Translations under genes and position numbers: made by a program
The notes under the pieces: model-generated
What the model was told of the DNA's origin: nothing
Database searches by the model: none
The model's input: only the letters and a program-made list of their open reading frames with translations
NCBI GenBank assembly: GCA_003402375.1
Contig: QFXJ01000042.1
Location: 1-39,986 of the forward strand
Length of the DNA: 39,986 nucleotides
From: Candidatus Nitrotoga sp. CP45
GTDB taxonomy: Bacteria; Pseudomonadota; Gammaproteobacteria; Burkholderiales; Gallionellaceae
Direction of reading: 5' to 3'
Shown here: positions 7,454 through 18,945 of the stretch, piece after piece
Numbering within the stretch: position 1 is the stretch's first letter
How the letters are laid out: each line of letters opens with the position of its first letter

Positions 7454-7963
7454 TCACGTTAATGGAATGGTTTTAATTTTTTTCTCCCCTACCTTGGGCA
7501 GGCGCACGGTTATTACCCCATTTTTATAGCTTGCTTCAGCCTTATCCGTATCCACATTGTGCGGCAAGGGGATGGAGCGTTGGAAAGCGCCGTAGGCACG
7601 TTCCATGATGTGATAAATACTTTCATTTCTTTCGCGCGCAAAGTGTTTTTCCCCTGAAAGATAGAGCACGTTGTTTTCGATCGTGATGCGGCAGTCTTCT
7701 TTTTCCATCCCCGGAACCTCTATGTGCACCAGTATTTCTTGGTCCGTTTCTTCAACCTCTCCGGCTAACAGGCTCCAGCGCGGCAAGGTCAAAGGAGTGG
7801 AGCCGTTTTTTTGCTCTTCATCTTTGCTTTTAACAAAATGGGTTAGCGCCTCGTTACCGCGACTAACTAATTCGCGCCAGCCTTCTGCAAGATTTTCCCA
7901 AGTACGGCCAAGCTCATGTCCGATATTCCTTCCGGCCTGCTTTAATGAATCCAACATGCTCAC
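7454..7963 (-). CDS. Small heat-shock protein, Hsp20 family
   Basis: The 169-residue protein has a 75-residue N-terminal arm rich in charged residues and Trp (HELGRTWENLAEGWRELV) and an alpha-crystallin domain at about 78-165. Landmarks are ILVHIEVPGMEKEDCRITIENNVLYLSGEKH and the AxxxNGVxxxxLPK signature as ASYKNGVITVRLPK. The terminal I-x-[IVL] anchor is not clear; the end reads KKIKTIPLT. Such ATP-independent holdases trap unfolded proteins in the cytoplasm. AAAGGAG sits at good distance from ATG 7963. It differs strongly from the second Hsp20 (9604-10053), so they are not a recent duplication. Confidence 0.93.
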   Translation of the reverse strand: MSMLDSLKQAGRNIGHELGRTWENLAEGWRELVSRGNEALTHFVKSKDEEQKNGSTPLTLPRWSLLAGEVEETDQEILVHIEVPGMEKEDCRITIENNVLYLSGEKHFARERNESIYHIMERAYGAFQRSIPLPHNVDTDKAEASYKNGVITVRLPKVGEKKIKTIPLT

Positions 7964-8106
7964 ACTCCTTTTCTATTTTTAAATAAGTACTTGTTGAATT
8001 GGTACTGGTTAAGTCGGCACTTGTTGCAAAGTGACAAAAAAAATTTTGGTCATGCAGACCGGTACATCAATTTTTATTTCTCAATTCCATCGAATCTAGC
8101 ATTCAT

Positions 8107-8475
8107 TCACTCTGGAATTGAACTGTCATATTCTGCCGTGCGCTTTGGTTCGTGGGTTTTGACATCCCCGCGAATTTTGCGCGCGTAATCTTCAAGTTGG
8201 CGTTTGGCGGCATTAAAGGCATCGCGCAAGGCGACATAAACGTCATCGTGATGATCGCGGTTAACCACAATTTCATTGCCGGGCACACCAATTTCGATGC
8301 GTACATTGAACTGCTTGCCCTGATGGTGATGTTTGTGTGGTGCTTCGACCACAGCACGGCAGGACATAATATGTTTACAGAATTCTTCGAGTTTCTGTGC
8401 CTTGTCACGAATTCGTGTTTCCAACGCATCCGAGTGTTCGATGTTGCGAACGGTTATTTGTAATGGTGTCTGCAT
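8107..8475 (-). CDS. hpf: Ribosome hibernation factor, HPF/RaiA family
   Basis: Short-form HPF/RaiA proteins bind the small ribosomal subunit and silence ribosomes in stress or stationary phase. Here the fold pattern is QITVRNIEHSDALETRIRDKAQKLEEF, then CRAVVEAPHKHHHQGKQFNVRIEI and EIVVNRDHHDDVYVALRDAFNAAKRQLEDY, which matches the beta-alpha-beta-beta-beta-alpha family. I place the start at ATG 8475 (122 residues) because GGAG lies 6 bases before it; a TTG at 8502 would add nine residues. The protein is acidic at its end (EYDSSIPE). It lies between the Hsp20 gene and the CBS fragment, in keeping with a general stress unit. The His-rich middle (HKHHH) is notable. Confidence 0.88.
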   Translation of the reverse strand: MQTPLQITVRNIEHSDALETRIRDKAQKLEEFCKHIMSCRAVVEAPHKHHHQGKQFNVRIEIGVPGNEIVVNRDHHDDVYVALRDAFNAAKRQLEDYARKIRGDVKTHEPKRTAEYDSSIPE

Positions 8476-8508
8476 AATTTTCTCCATCAAAATTAAATAC
8501 AAATCTGA

Positions 8509-9394
<886 letters not shown>

Positions 9395-9541
9395 TCAATG
9401 ACTACCGTTGCTATATTGTTTCTGTTGTGCGGGCAATGGTTCGTTATCCATGACGTTATAGATTTACGACATATCCACCGGACAGTGTGAAACCGGGCAA
9501 AAAATTTCGGTTTATGCAGAAGACCGGTATTACTTTTTAAT

Positions 9542-9570
9542 CGAGCCGCTACTTTGTGTGTGGCGGCTCG
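9542..9570. other. Stem-loop between Hsp20 and groL fragment
   Basis: Eight-bp arms at 9542-9549 (CGAGCCGC) and 9563-9570 are separated by a 13-base loop. It lies about 35 bp after the Hsp20 stop at 9604 on the minus strand. The minus strand reads into an A-rich stretch and not a T run, so a classic terminator is doubtful; it could stabilise the Hsp20 transcript 3' end. Confidence 0.4.
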
Positions 9571-9603
9571 TATGTGATTTCCCGCCGCAAAAGACTGACC
9601 GGG

Positions 9604-10053
9604 TTATTTGATATCGAGCTGCTTGGCAGTTTTTCCGTTTTTCTTCGGCAGCGTCAGTTCCAGTACGCCATTTTCAAATTTTGCCTGCGATTTGCTTTCG
9701 TCCACATCGCTGCTCAGAGTAAAGCTTCGATAACTCGATCCTTGATAAAGCTCGCGACAAATAACCCGTTCTTTTTCTTTCTCTTCTTTTTCCTGTTTGA
9801 TTTCGGCACTGATGGTGACGCGATTCCCGTCAACTTGTACTTTGACATCTTCTTTTTTCATTCCGGGTATTTCCGCGCGCACGGTGTAAGACGTGTCATT
9901 TTCCGTTAGATCAATTTTGATCATGGATGGTATATTCGTGTCCACGGAAAGCGGACGAGCCCAGAAATCTTTAATCCATTCATCAAAATTTGTGAATGGA
10001 TCGATGCGAGCAATATTGCTAAATAGTGGGGAACGTGGAATGATATTGAACAT
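9604..10053 (-). CDS. Small heat-shock protein, Hsp20 family (second copy)
   Basis: This 149-residue class A-type Hsp20 has an N-terminal arm with the common start pattern (MFNIIPRSPLFSNIARIDPFTNFDEW), an alpha-crystallin domain at about 42-140 (YTVRAEIPGMKKEDVKVQVDGNRVTISAEI, SYRSFTLSSDVDESKSQAKFENGVLELTLPKK) and the end KQLDIK. The F-x-R-x-F-type block appears as YRSFTLS. It traps unfolding cytosolic proteins for later refolding. CGGAG lies before ATG 10053. The 350-bp gap upstream indicates its own control region, presumably heat responsive, but I could not pick a confident sigma-32 site. Confidence 0.94.
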   Translation of the reverse strand: MFNIIPRSPLFSNIARIDPFTNFDEWIKDFWARPLSVDTNIPSMIKIDLTENDTSYTVRAEIPGMKKEDVKVQVDGNRVTISAEIKQEKEEKEKERVICRELYQGSSYRSFTLSSDVDESKSQAKFENGVLELTLPKKNGKTAKQLDIK

Positions 10054-10405
10054 GTTATTTCTCCGATTAGAGTGAGTTAAATTTTCCGTAGTTACAGCAG
10101 TTACATTGCATTGTTGACGGACATGCTTGCTTTACCGGTTAAAGTGATTTGGATAAATCCAATCGCCGGGAATTAAACAATCCGACAATATGTCGCATGA
10201 TAAAAACAATATTCAGGTTGGTCGGTGCGGTGCCGCACATAACTCGATATTTTTGTATTTTCGTATGCCTCGCAACGGAAGGTGTACGGTAATTATGCAC
10301 GTTGTTACCCGGTAATTCTGACCGGATTGAATTCTGCTTCGAATGGAAAAATCATGGCTCTTAGATTAAGGACAATTTTGATCTTTTATGATACAGATAA
10401 AAAAT
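10054..10405. promoter_or_regulatory. Control region upstream of the second Hsp20 gene
   Basis: About 350 bp without a gene lie between the Hsp20 start and the stop of the PAS-like gene. A near-palindrome TTGGATAAATCCAA sits at about 10149-10162, in the right place for a regulator or RNA hairpin. The region is AT rich and should carry the Hsp20 promoter. I cannot mark -35 and -10 elements with confidence. Confidence 0.4.
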
Positions 10406-10714
10406 TTAACGTCGAAAGTCTGTCCGCTCGGGCTTAATAATTGAAATCGGTGGCCTATATGGGAAAGAAAAAAGTAACCGGGGATTAATGCGGTCATCAC
10501 GCATTAATTTGATTGAGGCAAGTTCAGGCATAAGTTTTGAAATTTGCGGTGCATCCTGATGATAGCCGAACAAATATCCAGCTGAATCGGCGGAGATATC
10601 ACAACCGCAGATCTTGCCTTGCTCATTCAGCGTCAGCTCCATCTTGTTTTCAAGCTCGCGGGGGGTTATTAATTGTCCGGGGAAATCGGGTGTTATAAGT
10701 ACGGATCCCATCAT
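10406..10714 (-). CDS. Small PAS-like protein
   Basis: This 102-residue protein has a PAS-like core: LTLNEQGKICGCDISADSAGYLFGYHQDA followed by ISKLMPELASIKLM and INPRLLFSFPYRPPISII. This resembles the first strand, the A-x-x-L-F-G-Y turn and the S-x-L-L-P-x-L helix of PAS/PAC sensors. It is too short for a complete PAS plus output, so it may be a stand-alone sensor or adaptor. The start overlaps the DUF2934 stop in ATGATG; GAGGAGG immediately before favours either ATG 10714 or the next one at 10711. Coupling with the upstream DUF2934 gene is clear. The ligand and partner are unknown. Confidence 0.6.
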   Translation of the reverse strand: MMGSVLITPDFPGQLITPRELENKMELTLNEQGKICGCDISADSAGYLFGYHQDAPQISKLMPELASIKLMRDDRINPRLLFSFPYRPPISIIKPERTDFRR

Positions 10715-10908
10715 TCCTCCTCGGCTTCGGCAGCCAGCCAGTCGTCCAATTCATAGCCAGGTGAAAATCCGCGAGCTTCCGCTTTGTAATAGGCAGATTC
10801 GGCAATACGTGATATCTGGTTTTTATCGCAAGGCAGAGGATCATGGTCAGCAGGAAAAATGTCGGTTGGTTTTTTTGCGGCCTTGCTGTTTGCTCTCACG
10901 GAACTCAT
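10711..10908 (-). CDS. DUF2934 family small protein
   Basis: The 65-residue protein ends in the DUF2934 pattern: I-S-R-I-A-E-S-A-Y-Y-K-A-E-A-R-G-F followed by G-Y-E-L-D-D-W-L-A-A-E-A. The N-terminal half is a basic, Pro-containing leader. The family occurs widely in proteobacteria, often near stress genes, and has no settled function. AGGAGG lies just before ATG 10908 (the complement at 10914-10919 reads CCTCCT-like). It overlaps the PAS-like gene by 4 bp, so the two should be translated together. Confidence 0.78.
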   Translation of the reverse strand: MSSVRANSKAAKKPTDIFPADHDPLPCDKNQISRIAESAYYKAEARGFSPGYELDDWLAAEAEEE

Positions 10909-11270
10909 ATTGCCTCCTTTTTGGAGTGGGATTGAAAGGACTTCGCTAACTATGTCTTTGCGGGGATATTTAACCGAGGTTTATCCCCGACGTGTGCAAC
11001 AAGGAAAATTCCTTGCGCAGGATATTTCAAAGACGATCTTAGGTCTGTTCGATAGCGCACATAACTAGATAATTTGATTTTATTGGACGCGCTGATAGAT
11101 CAAGTTTCGCTCGGGATAGATAAGATGCTGAACTTGTGAAGCCCAACATTTCATTATTATCCATAACGATCTAAAGAAATTGGGGGCAAAGAAATTGGAA
11201 AAACCGGTGGGAATTCAAATTAAACCAGTCATCCGTTCTTCCAATAAACCAATGTTTGAAATCCCAACCT
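10909..11270. other. Intergenic region after the efflux operon
   Basis: This 360-bp region contains no supported gene; a plus-strand open frame at 10859-11068 is antisense to the DUF2934 start and looks spurious. Bases 11216-11270 are the part that is also present at 474-528 downstream of the pseudogene copy. A stem of 8 bp (11241-11248 with 11270-11277) overlaps the stop codon of the efflux-channel gene and has a 21-base loop; no T run follows. It may protect or end the efflux mRNA. Confidence 0.5.
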
Positions 11271-12722
11271 TTATTGGTTGAGATTTTTACGTTCTGATCG
11301 CCAGTCCCCACCAAGTGCTTTGAGTAACGCTGTGCTGGCGAGTAACCTGCGGCCGGTTATATTGAAGCTGCGTATGTCCGCGTCGAGTGCTGTGGCCTGT
11401 GCCGTAACCACATTCAAGTAGCTCACTGTTCCAGCCAGATACTGGTTATTAAAAAGAGTGACTGCTTCCTGCGCAGACCGTTTCGCCTCAAATTGCACCT
11501 TGGCTTCTTCACTCAGGATGCGTAGCGTAGAAAGACTATCTTCAACTTCCTGGAAGCCAGCCAAAACAATCTGGCGGTAATCGGCAACGCTTTTGTCAAA
11601 TAAAGCAATTGCCTGCTCTTTTTGTGATGACCGCACCCCCCCGTCAAATAATGTGGCCGCAATATTCGGTCCAATAGACCATACCCGCCTTGGTAGAGAT
11701 ATCAAATTGGAAAGTAGGGAACTTTGATAGCCAGTTGAGGCGCCAAGTATGAGAGATGGAAAATATGCAGCCTGGATAACGCCAATCTGGGCATTTGCGG
11801 CCTTAATGCGGCGTTCCGCTGCGGCAATATCGGGGCGCCGCTCCAGCAATTCTGATGGAAGGCCAGCAGGAAATTCTGGCAAATTTGGCAGGATCAAGGT
11901 TGGCTTGATCAAAAAATTGGAAGGCGCTTTACCGATAAGTACGGCGATCGCATGTTCAAACTGTGCCCTCTGCACGCCAAGGTCTATCGCTTGGGCTTGG
12001 GTAGATTTTAATTGTGTATCAGCTTGAACAACATCAGCGCGCCCCACAATGCCGGCTTCATAGCGATTTTGAGTAATTTGTAGCGACCGCTTATAAGCTA
12101 TCGTTGTCTGTTCCAGTAATTTACGTTGTACGTCATTGATACGCAATTGAAAATAAGTCTGTACCAACGTAGATTGGATGCTTAGCAGGGCAGATTGCAG
12201 GTCAGCGGCACTGGCTTCAGCCGACGCCTGATTGGATTCAACGGTGCGTCCTATTCGCCCCCACAAATCGGCCTCCCAAGTGGCATTCATCAATATTCGA
12301 TTGGTATTGATAATCGCTGGGGTTGGATTGCCGGGAATTGTTACCCCAGCATTGGTTGAACTTGCGCCTTGTCCACGGGTATGGGCAAAACTACCAGACA
12401 ATGTCGGTAAATAACGTGCGCGCGCAACACCAAGCAAAGCAAGCGCCTGCCGGTATTGCGCTTCAGCGCTGTGTATATTTTGGTTGGAGATTGATACTTG
12501 TTGTACAAGTGCGTTTAGCTGGATGTCGCCATATATTTCCCACCATTTGCCGCGCAGGGTATGGTCCCGGGGATCTGCCAATTTCCATTGATTTGTTTCT
12601 TCCTTGAAAGTGGTGGGGGGTATGACGCCAGGTCTTTTGTAGTCGGGTCCCACGGCACATCCTGCCAGGCTTAAAACAGCCAACACACAAAATGTTGTTA
12701 TCAGTATTTTTATACTAGTCAT
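11271..12722 (-). CDS. RND efflux outer-membrane lipoprotein channel (NodT/OprM type)
   Basis: The 483-residue protein begins with a lipoprotein signal and lipobox L-A-G-C (Cys22), then AVGPDYKRP, the hallmark start of OprM/NodT channels. Two outer-membrane efflux repeats follow (about 65-260 and 285-470), with long heptad helices, the motif RPDIAAAERRIKAANAQIGVIQAAYFPSL, and late QEVEDSLSTLR and LNVVTAQ. Trimers form the outer-membrane and periplasmic tunnel docked to the adaptor and pump. It is the last gene of the operon, 3 bp after the second pump gene. A decayed copy of its 3' end lies at 474-759. Substrates cannot be read from sequence. It corresponds in position to OpmB of MuxABC-OpmB. 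Confidence 0.95.
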   Translation of the reverse strand: MTSIKILITTFCVLAVLSLAGCAVGPDYKRPGVIPPTTFKEETNQWKLADPRDHTLRGKWWEIYGDIQLNALVQQVSISNQNIHSAEAQYRQALALLGVARARYLPTLSGSFAHTRGQGASSTNAGVTIPGNPTPAIINTNRILMNATWEADLWGRIGRTVESNQASAEASAADLQSALLSIQSTLVQTYFQLRINDVQRKLLEQTTIAYKRSLQITQNRYEAGIVGRADVVQADTQLKSTQAQAIDLGVQRAQFEHAIAVLIGKAPSNFLIKPTLILPNLPEFPAGLPSELLERRPDIAAAERRIKAANAQIGVIQAAYFPSLILGASTGYQSSLLSNLISLPRRVWSIGPNIAATLFDGGVRSSQKEQAIALFDKSVADYRQIVLAGFQEVEDSLSTLRILSEEAKVQFEAKRSAQEAVTLFNNQYLAGTVSYLNVVTAQATALDADIRSFNITGRRLLASTALLKALGGDWRSERKNLNQ

Positions 12723-12725
12723 AAT

Positions 12726-15700
12726 TCATGTTTGTTTCGCAGTTTTAAGTGAATTAACTTGGGGTCGTTGCTTCCAAATTTTGGAGCACCATAGCCGAAA
12801 TCGATCAAGGTATAGATAGACGACGGGTGTCGTGTAGAGCGTTAGCAATTGACTTAAAATCAGCCCACCAACAATAGATATTCCCAGTGGCTGGCGCAGT
12901 TCAGCGCCCATACCCGAATCCAGGGCAAGCGGCAGTGCGCCAAATAAGGCGGCCATGCTGGTCATCATGATTGGACGGAAACGTAATAGACAGGCTTCAT
13001 AGATCGCATCGCGCGGATTTAAGCCGCGTTGCCGTTCGGATTCAAGCGCAAAGTCAATCATCAGGATCGCGTTTTTCTTGACAATGCCAATGAGAAGAAT
13101 GACACCGATCATCGCGATGATACTGAAATCCATCTTGAACGCGAGCAACGCCAGAATCGCCCCTACGCCCGCCGACGGTAGCGTCGAAAGAATGGTTATA
13201 GGGTGGATATAACTTTCATAAAGCATACCGAGCACGAGGTACACCGCCACCAAGGCAGCAAGGATGAGCAAGGGCTGATTGGCCAGCGACATTTGAAAAG
13301 CTTTAGCTGTACCCTGAAAACTACCATGCACGGAAGCGGGTACGCCGATCTTCGCCATTACCTTCTCAATTTCCCGCGTAGCATCCGAGAGCGATACACC
13401 GATCGGGAGGTTAAATGAAATCGTTGAGGCGGCAAACTGACCTTGGTGATTGATCGCCAGTGGCGTCGCCGTTTCTTCCCAACGGGCGAATGCGGCCAGT
13501 GGCACTTGCAGGCCTCCGGGGGCAATAAAAAACACGTCCTTCAACGCTTCCGGGCTCTGCAAATATTGCGGTGCGGCTTCCATAACTACCCGATACTGGT
13601 TCAATGGGTTGTATATGGTTGATATCTGGCGCTGGCCGAATAAATCGTTCAATGTTGTATCGATCAGCCGCTGTGTCAATCCTAGCCGGGCGGCAGCATC
13701 ACGGTCAATGGTCAGCGAGGTCTGCACGCCCTTGTTTTGTTGGTCGGTGTTGACATCCGTAAGTTGCGGCAACGAGCGTAATTCCTGGCGGATGCGGGGT
13801 TCCCAGGTACGCAATTCATCAATCCCATCTGCCTGGAGTGTGTATTGGTATTGCGCGTTACCGGCACGGCCGCCAACGCTAATGTCCTGAACCGATTGCA
13901 GAAACAGGTTGGCACCGGGTTCATGGCCAAGCTTGCCGCGCAACCGGGCGATAACCTTGTCAGCGGATATCTGGCGTTCAGCCAAAGGCTTTAGCCCAAC
14001 GAACATTCGGCCAGTATTGACTTGCCCTCCCCCGGTAAAGCCCACGACGCTATCCACCGCAGGGTCTTGGCTGACAATATTGACGAAAGTAGCAAGTTTG
14101 TCCCGCATGGCCTGGAAAGAAATACTTTGGTCTGCCTGAATGGCTCCCATTAGACGGCCAGTATCCTGCTGTGGGAAGAAGCCCTTGGGTATGACAGTGT
14201 AAAGATAAACATTAAGGCAAACCGTTGCCAGAAGTACGAGCATCATGATGCGACCGTGCGCGAGCGCCCAATCGAGCGATACCCGATAGCCATTCAATAG
14301 CGCATTGAAGATACGCTCACTGACCTTATACAAACGGCCTGGCGGCGATTTCGAGCGTGGGCGCAATAGCCGCGCACACATCATGGGCGTCACAGTCAAC
14401 GATACAACCAGGGATACCAGAATAGCCGCCGATAGCGTGATAGCAAATTCCCGAAATAGCCGGCCGACGACACCGCCCATTAATAAAATCGGTATGAACA
14501 CAGCGACCAAAGACAGGCTCATTGATAATACGGTGAAACTCACCTCACGTGCCCCTTGTACAGCAGCTTTAAATGGCGCAACGCCGTTCTCGATGTGGCG
14601 AGAAATATTTTCCAGCATCACCACGGCATCGTCCACCACAAATCCGACACCAACAGTCAGGGCCATAAGCGAAATATTGTTCAGGCTAAAACCGGCCAGA
14701 TACATCACGCCAAAGGTACCAATCAAAGATACCGATACCGCAACGCTTGGGATGAGAGCTGCCCGAATATCGCGCAGAAACAGAAATACAACCAACACCA
14801 CTAAGGCAATTGAAATCAAAAGAGTATGTTCGACTCCCCGCAATGATGCGCGAATGGTTGGCGTGCGGTCTGACGCCACTGACAGGGTAATTGCCGCCGG
14901 TATGGATGCGCGCAATAGCGGCAACAATTGCTTTACCTGATCTACCGTTTCAATGATATTGGCACCCGGCTGGCGATTCAGAATCAGCATCACGGCCGGT
15001 TTACCATTAACCAGTCCGGCATTTCGGATATCCTGAACTGAATCCGCTACCTGAGCAATATCGGCGAGACGGATGGGTGCGCCATTACGGTAAGCTACAA
15101 TTGTCGGAAGGTATTCAGCAGCAGTTTTGGCCTGATCGTTAGCCAGTATCTGCCAGCGCCGGTCTCCATTCTCAAGCGAGCCTTTAGGCCTGTTAGCGTT
15201 GGTGGCGACAATTGCAGCACGCACATCCTCAGCGCCTATGCCATACTTATTTAGGGCACTCGGGTTGAGCGACACGCGCACGGCAGGTAGCGAACTGCCC
15301 CCTACAGTCACCAGGCCAATTCCTTTCAATTGTGATATTTTTTGGGCAAGAATAGTCGATGCCGCATCGTACATTTGCCCTCGACTCATCGATTCTGAGG
15401 TAAGGGAAAGAATCATAATGGGCGCATCGGCCGGATTGACTTTGCGGTAGACCGGGTTGCTGGGAAGACCTGTGGGCAGCAGATTCCGCGCCGCGTTCAT
15501 TGCTGCCTGAACATCACGCGCAGCGCCATCAATATTGCGGTCAAGATCAAATTGCAAAGTGATTCGGGTTGAACCCAGCGAGCTGGACGAGCTAATTTCA
15601 GTAACGCCCGCGATAAGACCAAGTGATCTTTCCAGCGGCGTGGCCACTGTGGCAGCCATCGTTTCTGGACTTGCCCCTGGCAGGGTTGCCTGTACCGAGA

Positions 15701-15833
15701 TTGTTGGAAAATCAACTTGTGGCAAGGCTGCTACAGGAAGCAGCGTAAATGCAATCACCCCCGATAATACGATACCCAACGCCAATAGCGTCGTGGCAAC
15801 CGGGCGATTTATGAAGGTTTCAGATAGACTCAT
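12726..15833 (-). CDS. mdtC: RND efflux pump subunit, MdtC/MuxC-like
   Basis: The 1035-residue inner-membrane pump has the RND layout: TM1 at 13-35, a large periplasmic loop, TM2-6 around 335-500, a second loop and TM8-12 near the end. The proton-relay pair appears in [24 protein letters not shown]. Start [42 protein letters not shown] is typical of MdtB/C. It is the second of two different RND pumps in the operon, and such pairs form mixed trimers in the MdtBC system (B2C). Paralogue divergence from its neighbour is high, so this is an old pair. Driven by the proton gradient, it should export bile-salt-like or other toxic amphiphiles; the true substrate is unknown. Confidence 0.94.
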   Translation of the reverse strand: MSLSETFINRPVATTLLALGIVLSGVIAFTLLPVAALPQVDFPTISVQATLPGASPETMAATVATPLERSLGLIAGVTEISSSSSLGSTRITLQFDLDRNIDGAARDVQAAMNAARNLLPTGLPSNPVYRKVNPADAPIMILSLTSESMSRGQMYDAASTILAQKISQLKGIGLVTVGGSSLPAVRVSLNPSALNKYGIGAEDVRAAIVATNANRPKGSLENGDRRWQILANDQAKTAAEYLPTIVAYRNGAPIRLADIAQVADSVQDIRNAGLVNGKPAVMLILNRQPGANIIETVDQVKQLLPLLRASIPAAITLSVASDRTPTIRASLRGVEHTLLISIALVVLVVFLFLRDIRAALIPSVAVSVSLIGTFGVMYLAGFSLNNISLMALTVGVGFVVDDAVVMLENISRHIENGVAPFKAAVQGAREVSFTVLSMSLSLVAVFIPILLMGGVVGRLFREFAITLSAAILVSLVVSLTVTPMMCARLLRPRSKSPPGRLYKVSERIFNALLNGYRVSLDWALAHGRIMMLVLLATVCLNVYLYTVIPKGFFPQQDTGRLMGAIQADQSISFQAMRDKLATFVNIVSQDPAVDSVVGFTGGGQVNTGRMFVGLKPLAERQISADKVIARLRGKLGHEPGANLFLQSVQDISVGGRAGNAQYQYTLQADGIDELRTWEPRIRQELRSLPQLTDVNTDQQNKGVQTSLTIDRDAAARLGLTQRLIDTTLNDLFGQRQISTIYNPLNQYRVVMEAAPQYLQSPEALKDVFFIAPGGLQVPLAAFARWEETATPLAINHQGQFAASTISFNLPIGVSLSDATREIEKVMAKIGVPASVHGSFQGTAKAFQMSLANQPLLILAALVAVYLVLGMLYESYIHPITILSTLPSAGVGAILALLAFKMDFSIIAMIGVILLIGIVKKNAILMIDFALESERQRGLNPRDAIYEACLLRFRPIMMTSMAALFGALPLALDSGMGAELRQPLGISIVGGLILSQLLTLYTTPVVYLYLDRFRLWCSKIWKQRPQVNSLKTAKQT

Positions 15834-15855
15834 GGCAACAAGACCGCGTTAACTC

Positions 15856-18800
15856 TCAAGTACGGTCGGCAGCTGGGGGCGATTTGAAACGCTGCGCCCA
15901 CTGATCAAAAGCAAGGTAAATAACCGGCGTTGTAAACAGAGTCAGTATCTGGCTTACCAGTAACCCCCCCACCATCGTGATACCCAGTGGATGGCGCAAC
16001 TCTGACCCAACACCAGTACCGAGCATCAATGGAAGCGCAGCAAACAAAGCACACATAGTCGTCATCAAAATCGGCCGAAAACGTAACAGGCAGGCTTCAA
16101 AAATTGCTTCGCGCGATGTTTTGCCATGCTTACGTTCTGCATCCAGCGCGAAATCGATCATCATGATGGCATTTTTTTTAACGATGCCAATCAGCAGAAT
16201 GATACCGATAATACCGATTACCCCAAGCTCCGTGCGCGATACCAACAGTGCCAATAATGCCCCGACTCCAGCAGAAGGAAGCGTGGACAAAATTGTGACT
16301 GGGTGAATGTAGCTCTCGTAGAGCACGCCCAGAACAATATACATGGTAATGATTGCCGCAAGAATCAACAGCAACATGTTACTCAGAGAAGCCTGGAACG
16401 CCAGGGCAGCTCCCTGAAAACTGGTTTGAACACTAACAGGCAGTCCAATTTCTTGTTCCGCCGCACGGATAGCCTTCACTGCGCTACCCAACGAAGCGTC
16501 GGGCGCCAAATTAAAGGAAATGGTGGCGGCGGGAAACTGATCGATATGATTGATAGATAGAGGTGTCGCACGTTCTGAAATACGGGCGATCGACGATAAC
16601 GGCACCTGACTTCCATTCAACGATACGATGTAAATTCCATTCAGAGCCTCCGGCCCCCGCTGAAACTCGGGCTTAACTTCCAGTACCACCCGATACAGGC
16701 TGGACTGGGTAAATATGGTTGAGATAAGCCGCTGGCCAAAAGCATTGTATAGCGTGTTATCTATTGCCGCAGGCGTAATGCCAAGCCGGCCAGCGGTGTC
16801 GCGGTCAATCTCGACATAGGCCTGTAAGCCTTGATCCTGAATATCACTATCTACATCAATCAGTTCCGGCAATTTTCGCAGACGCTCCAGCAGTTTGGGT
16901 GCCCATTCGGCCAGCTCGACCGGATTGGCGTCTTCAACACTGAACTGGTATTGAGTGCTACTTACCCGCGTTTCAATAGTTAAATCCTGCACCGGTTGCA
17001 TATACATCTCGATTCCCGGCACCTCTGCCAGACTGTGTTGCAGGCGACGAATCACACCCGTAGCGTCAACGTTACGTGCATTTTTTGGTTTGAGGTTAAT
17101 CAACATGCGGCCACTGTTCAGCGTGGCATTCGTGCCATCAACGCCAATGAATGACGACAAACTCTCCACCGCAGGATCTTTCAGCACAACCTGAGCGAGC
17201 GCTTGTTGTCGTTCGGCCATCGCCGCGAAAGAAATAGACTGAGGGGCTTGGGTCATGCCTTGAATCACCCCGGTGTCTTGCACCGGGAAAAAACCTTTAG
17301 GCACGAATAGATAGAGCAGAACGGTCAGACCCAGTGTGGCTCCAGCCACCAGCAATGTGGCTAACTGACGGTCAAGTACCCAGTTGAGCATGACGCCATA
17401 ACGCGCGATCACCCTATCGAAAAAAGCGCCACTCTTACGGTAAAACCAACCTTGCTCGGCAGCAGGTACATGGCGTAACAACTTAGCGCACATCATCGGC
17501 GTGAGGGTAAGCGATACCAAGGCAGAAATCAGAATTGACACCGCCAATGTGATGGCGAATTCGCGGAATAACCGGCCAACAACATCTCCCATGAACAGCA
17601 GCGGAATCAGTACAGCGATTAGCGAAAAGGTCATCGAGATAATGGTAAAGCTTATTTGCTTGGCACCTTTAAGTGCCGCTTGCAAGGGCGATTCGCCAGC
17701 TTCAATATAACGCGTGATGTTCTCGATCATTACGATTGCGTCATCCACCACGAATCCGGTAGCAATCGTTAGCGCCATCAGCGTCAAGTTATTGATGCTG
17801 AAACCCGCCAGATACATCACGCCAAAAGTACCGATAAGCGACAGTGGCACGGCAATGCCGGGGATGATGGTGGCATACACGCTACGTAAAAACAGGAAGA
17901 TTACCATCACCACCAGCGCGACAGAAAGCATCAATTCGAAGCGGACATCTGCCACCGAGGCACGGATCGTAGTAGTCCGATCAGTAAGAATTTTTACATT
18001 GATAGACCCGGGTAAGGTAGCTTGCAGTTGCGGCAAAAGCTTCTGAATGCGATCCACCGTTTCAATGACGTTGGCTCCGGGTTGACGCCGAATATTGAGG
18101 ATCACAGCCCGAGTTTGATCAGCCCAAGCAGCGAGATGCGTGTTCTCGGCCCCATCAATGGTGTCGGCAATATCACTTAAACGAATCGGGGCACCATTGC
18201 GCCAAGCGATAATAAGATTTCTGTATTCTTCGGCTGACTTGAGTTGGTCGTTGGCATCCAGGGTTGAAGCCCGTGCCGCGCCATCAAAACTTCCTTTTGC
18301 GATGTTTACGTTGGCATTTCCAATAGCAATGCGAATATCGTCGAGGTTAAGGCCATTTGCGGCAAGCGCTCTGGGATTAGCCTGAATACGAACCGCAGGC
18401 CGTTGACCACCACCAATACTAACCAGGCCAACGCCAGGCAACTGCGAAAGTTTTTGTGCCAAGCGTGTATCCACCAAGTCTTGCACTTTCGGCAGCGGCA
18501 GCGTTTCGGACGTAATCGCCATCGTAACGATAGGAGCATCAGCTGGATTAACCTTACTGTAAATCGGTGGCATCGGTAAATCAGTAGGCAGAAAAGAACT
18601 AGCGGCGTTTATCGCTGCCTGCACTCCCTGTTCCGCCACATCAAGACTAAGATTAAGTCCGAACTGTAGTGTAATAACTGAGGCACCGCCCGAACTGCTG
18701 GAAGACATCTGGTTCAGACCGGGCATTTGGCCGAACTGGCGCTCCAGTGGTGCGGTAATTGAGGATGTTGTGACATCCGGGCTGGCACCGGGGTAAAAAG

Positions 18801-18945
18801 TAGTCACCTGAATAGTCGGGTAGTCAACTTCCGGCAAGGCTGAAACTGGCAGCAAACGGTAGGCCAGCATTCCTGATAACAGGATAGCGGCCATTAGCAG
18901 TGAAGTTGCAACTGGCCGGATAATAAACAGACGTGAAAGGTTCAT
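15856..18945 (-). CDS. mdtB: RND efflux pump subunit, MdtB/MuxB-like
   Basis: The 1029-residue protein is an RND pump of the MdtB type. It starts [25 protein letters not shown] and has [24 protein letters not shown], carrying the two aspartates of proton transport, and [22 protein letters not shown] in the second periplasmic loop. Its ATG overlaps the adaptor stop by 4 bp (ATGA at 18942-18945) and the next pump gene begins 22 bp later. Order adaptor-B-C-channel is the same as in mdtABC and muxABC-opmB. I assign B by position and by the start sequence; confirmation needs a tree. The N-terminal helix and the other TM segments look complete. Confidence 0.94.
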   Translation of the reverse strand: MNLSRLFIIRPVATSLLMAAILLSGMLAYRLLPVSALPEVDYPTIQVTTFYPGASPDVTTSSITAPLERQFGQMPGLNQMSSSSSGGASVITLQFGLNLSLDVAEQGVQAAINAASSFLPTDLPMPPIYSKVNPADAPIVTMAITSETLPLPKVQDLVDTRLAQKLSQLPGVGLVSIGGGQRPAVRIQANPRALAANGLNLDDIRIAIGNANVNIAKGSFDGAARASTLDANDQLKSAEEYRNLIIAWRNGAPIRLSDIADTIDGAENTHLAAWADQTRAVILNIRRQPGANVIETVDRIQKLLPQLQATLPGSINVKILTDRTTTIRASVADVRFELMLSVALVVMVIFLFLRSVYATIIPGIAVPLSLIGTFGVMYLAGFSINNLTLMALTIATGFVVDDAIVMIENITRYIEAGESPLQAALKGAKQISFTIISMTFSLIAVLIPLLFMGDVVGRLFREFAITLAVSILISALVSLTLTPMMCAKLLRHVPAAEQGWFYRKSGAFFDRVIARYGVMLNWVLDRQLATLLVAGATLGLTVLLYLFVPKGFFPVQDTGVIQGMTQAPQSISFAAMAERQQALAQVVLKDPAVESLSSFIGVDGTNATLNSGRMLINLKPKNARNVDATGVIRRLQHSLAEVPGIEMYMQPVQDLTIETRVSSTQYQFSVEDANPVELAEWAPKLLERLRKLPELIDVDSDIQDQGLQAYVEIDRDTAGRLGITPAAIDNTLYNAFGQRLISTIFTQSSLYRVVLEVKPEFQRGPEALNGIYIVSLNGSQVPLSSIARISERATPLSINHIDQFPAATISFNLAPDASLGSAVKAIRAAEQEIGLPVSVQTSFQGAALAFQASLSNMLLLILAAIITMYIVLGVLYESYIHPVTILSTLPSAGVGALLALLVSRTELGVIGIIGIILLIGIVKKNAIMMIDFALDAERKHGKTSREAIFEACLLRFRPILMTTMCALFAALPLMLGTGVGSELRHPLGITMVGGLLVSQILTLFTTPVIYLAFDQWAQRFKSPPAADRT

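Noticed and set aside
9542-9570. Classic rho-independent terminator for the second Hsp20 gene
   Set aside because: The stem is real but no T run follows in the minus-strand direction.
10859-11068. Open frame on the plus strand near the DUF2934 start
   Set aside because: Overlaps the DUF2934 gene antisense, no domain and no ribosome site.
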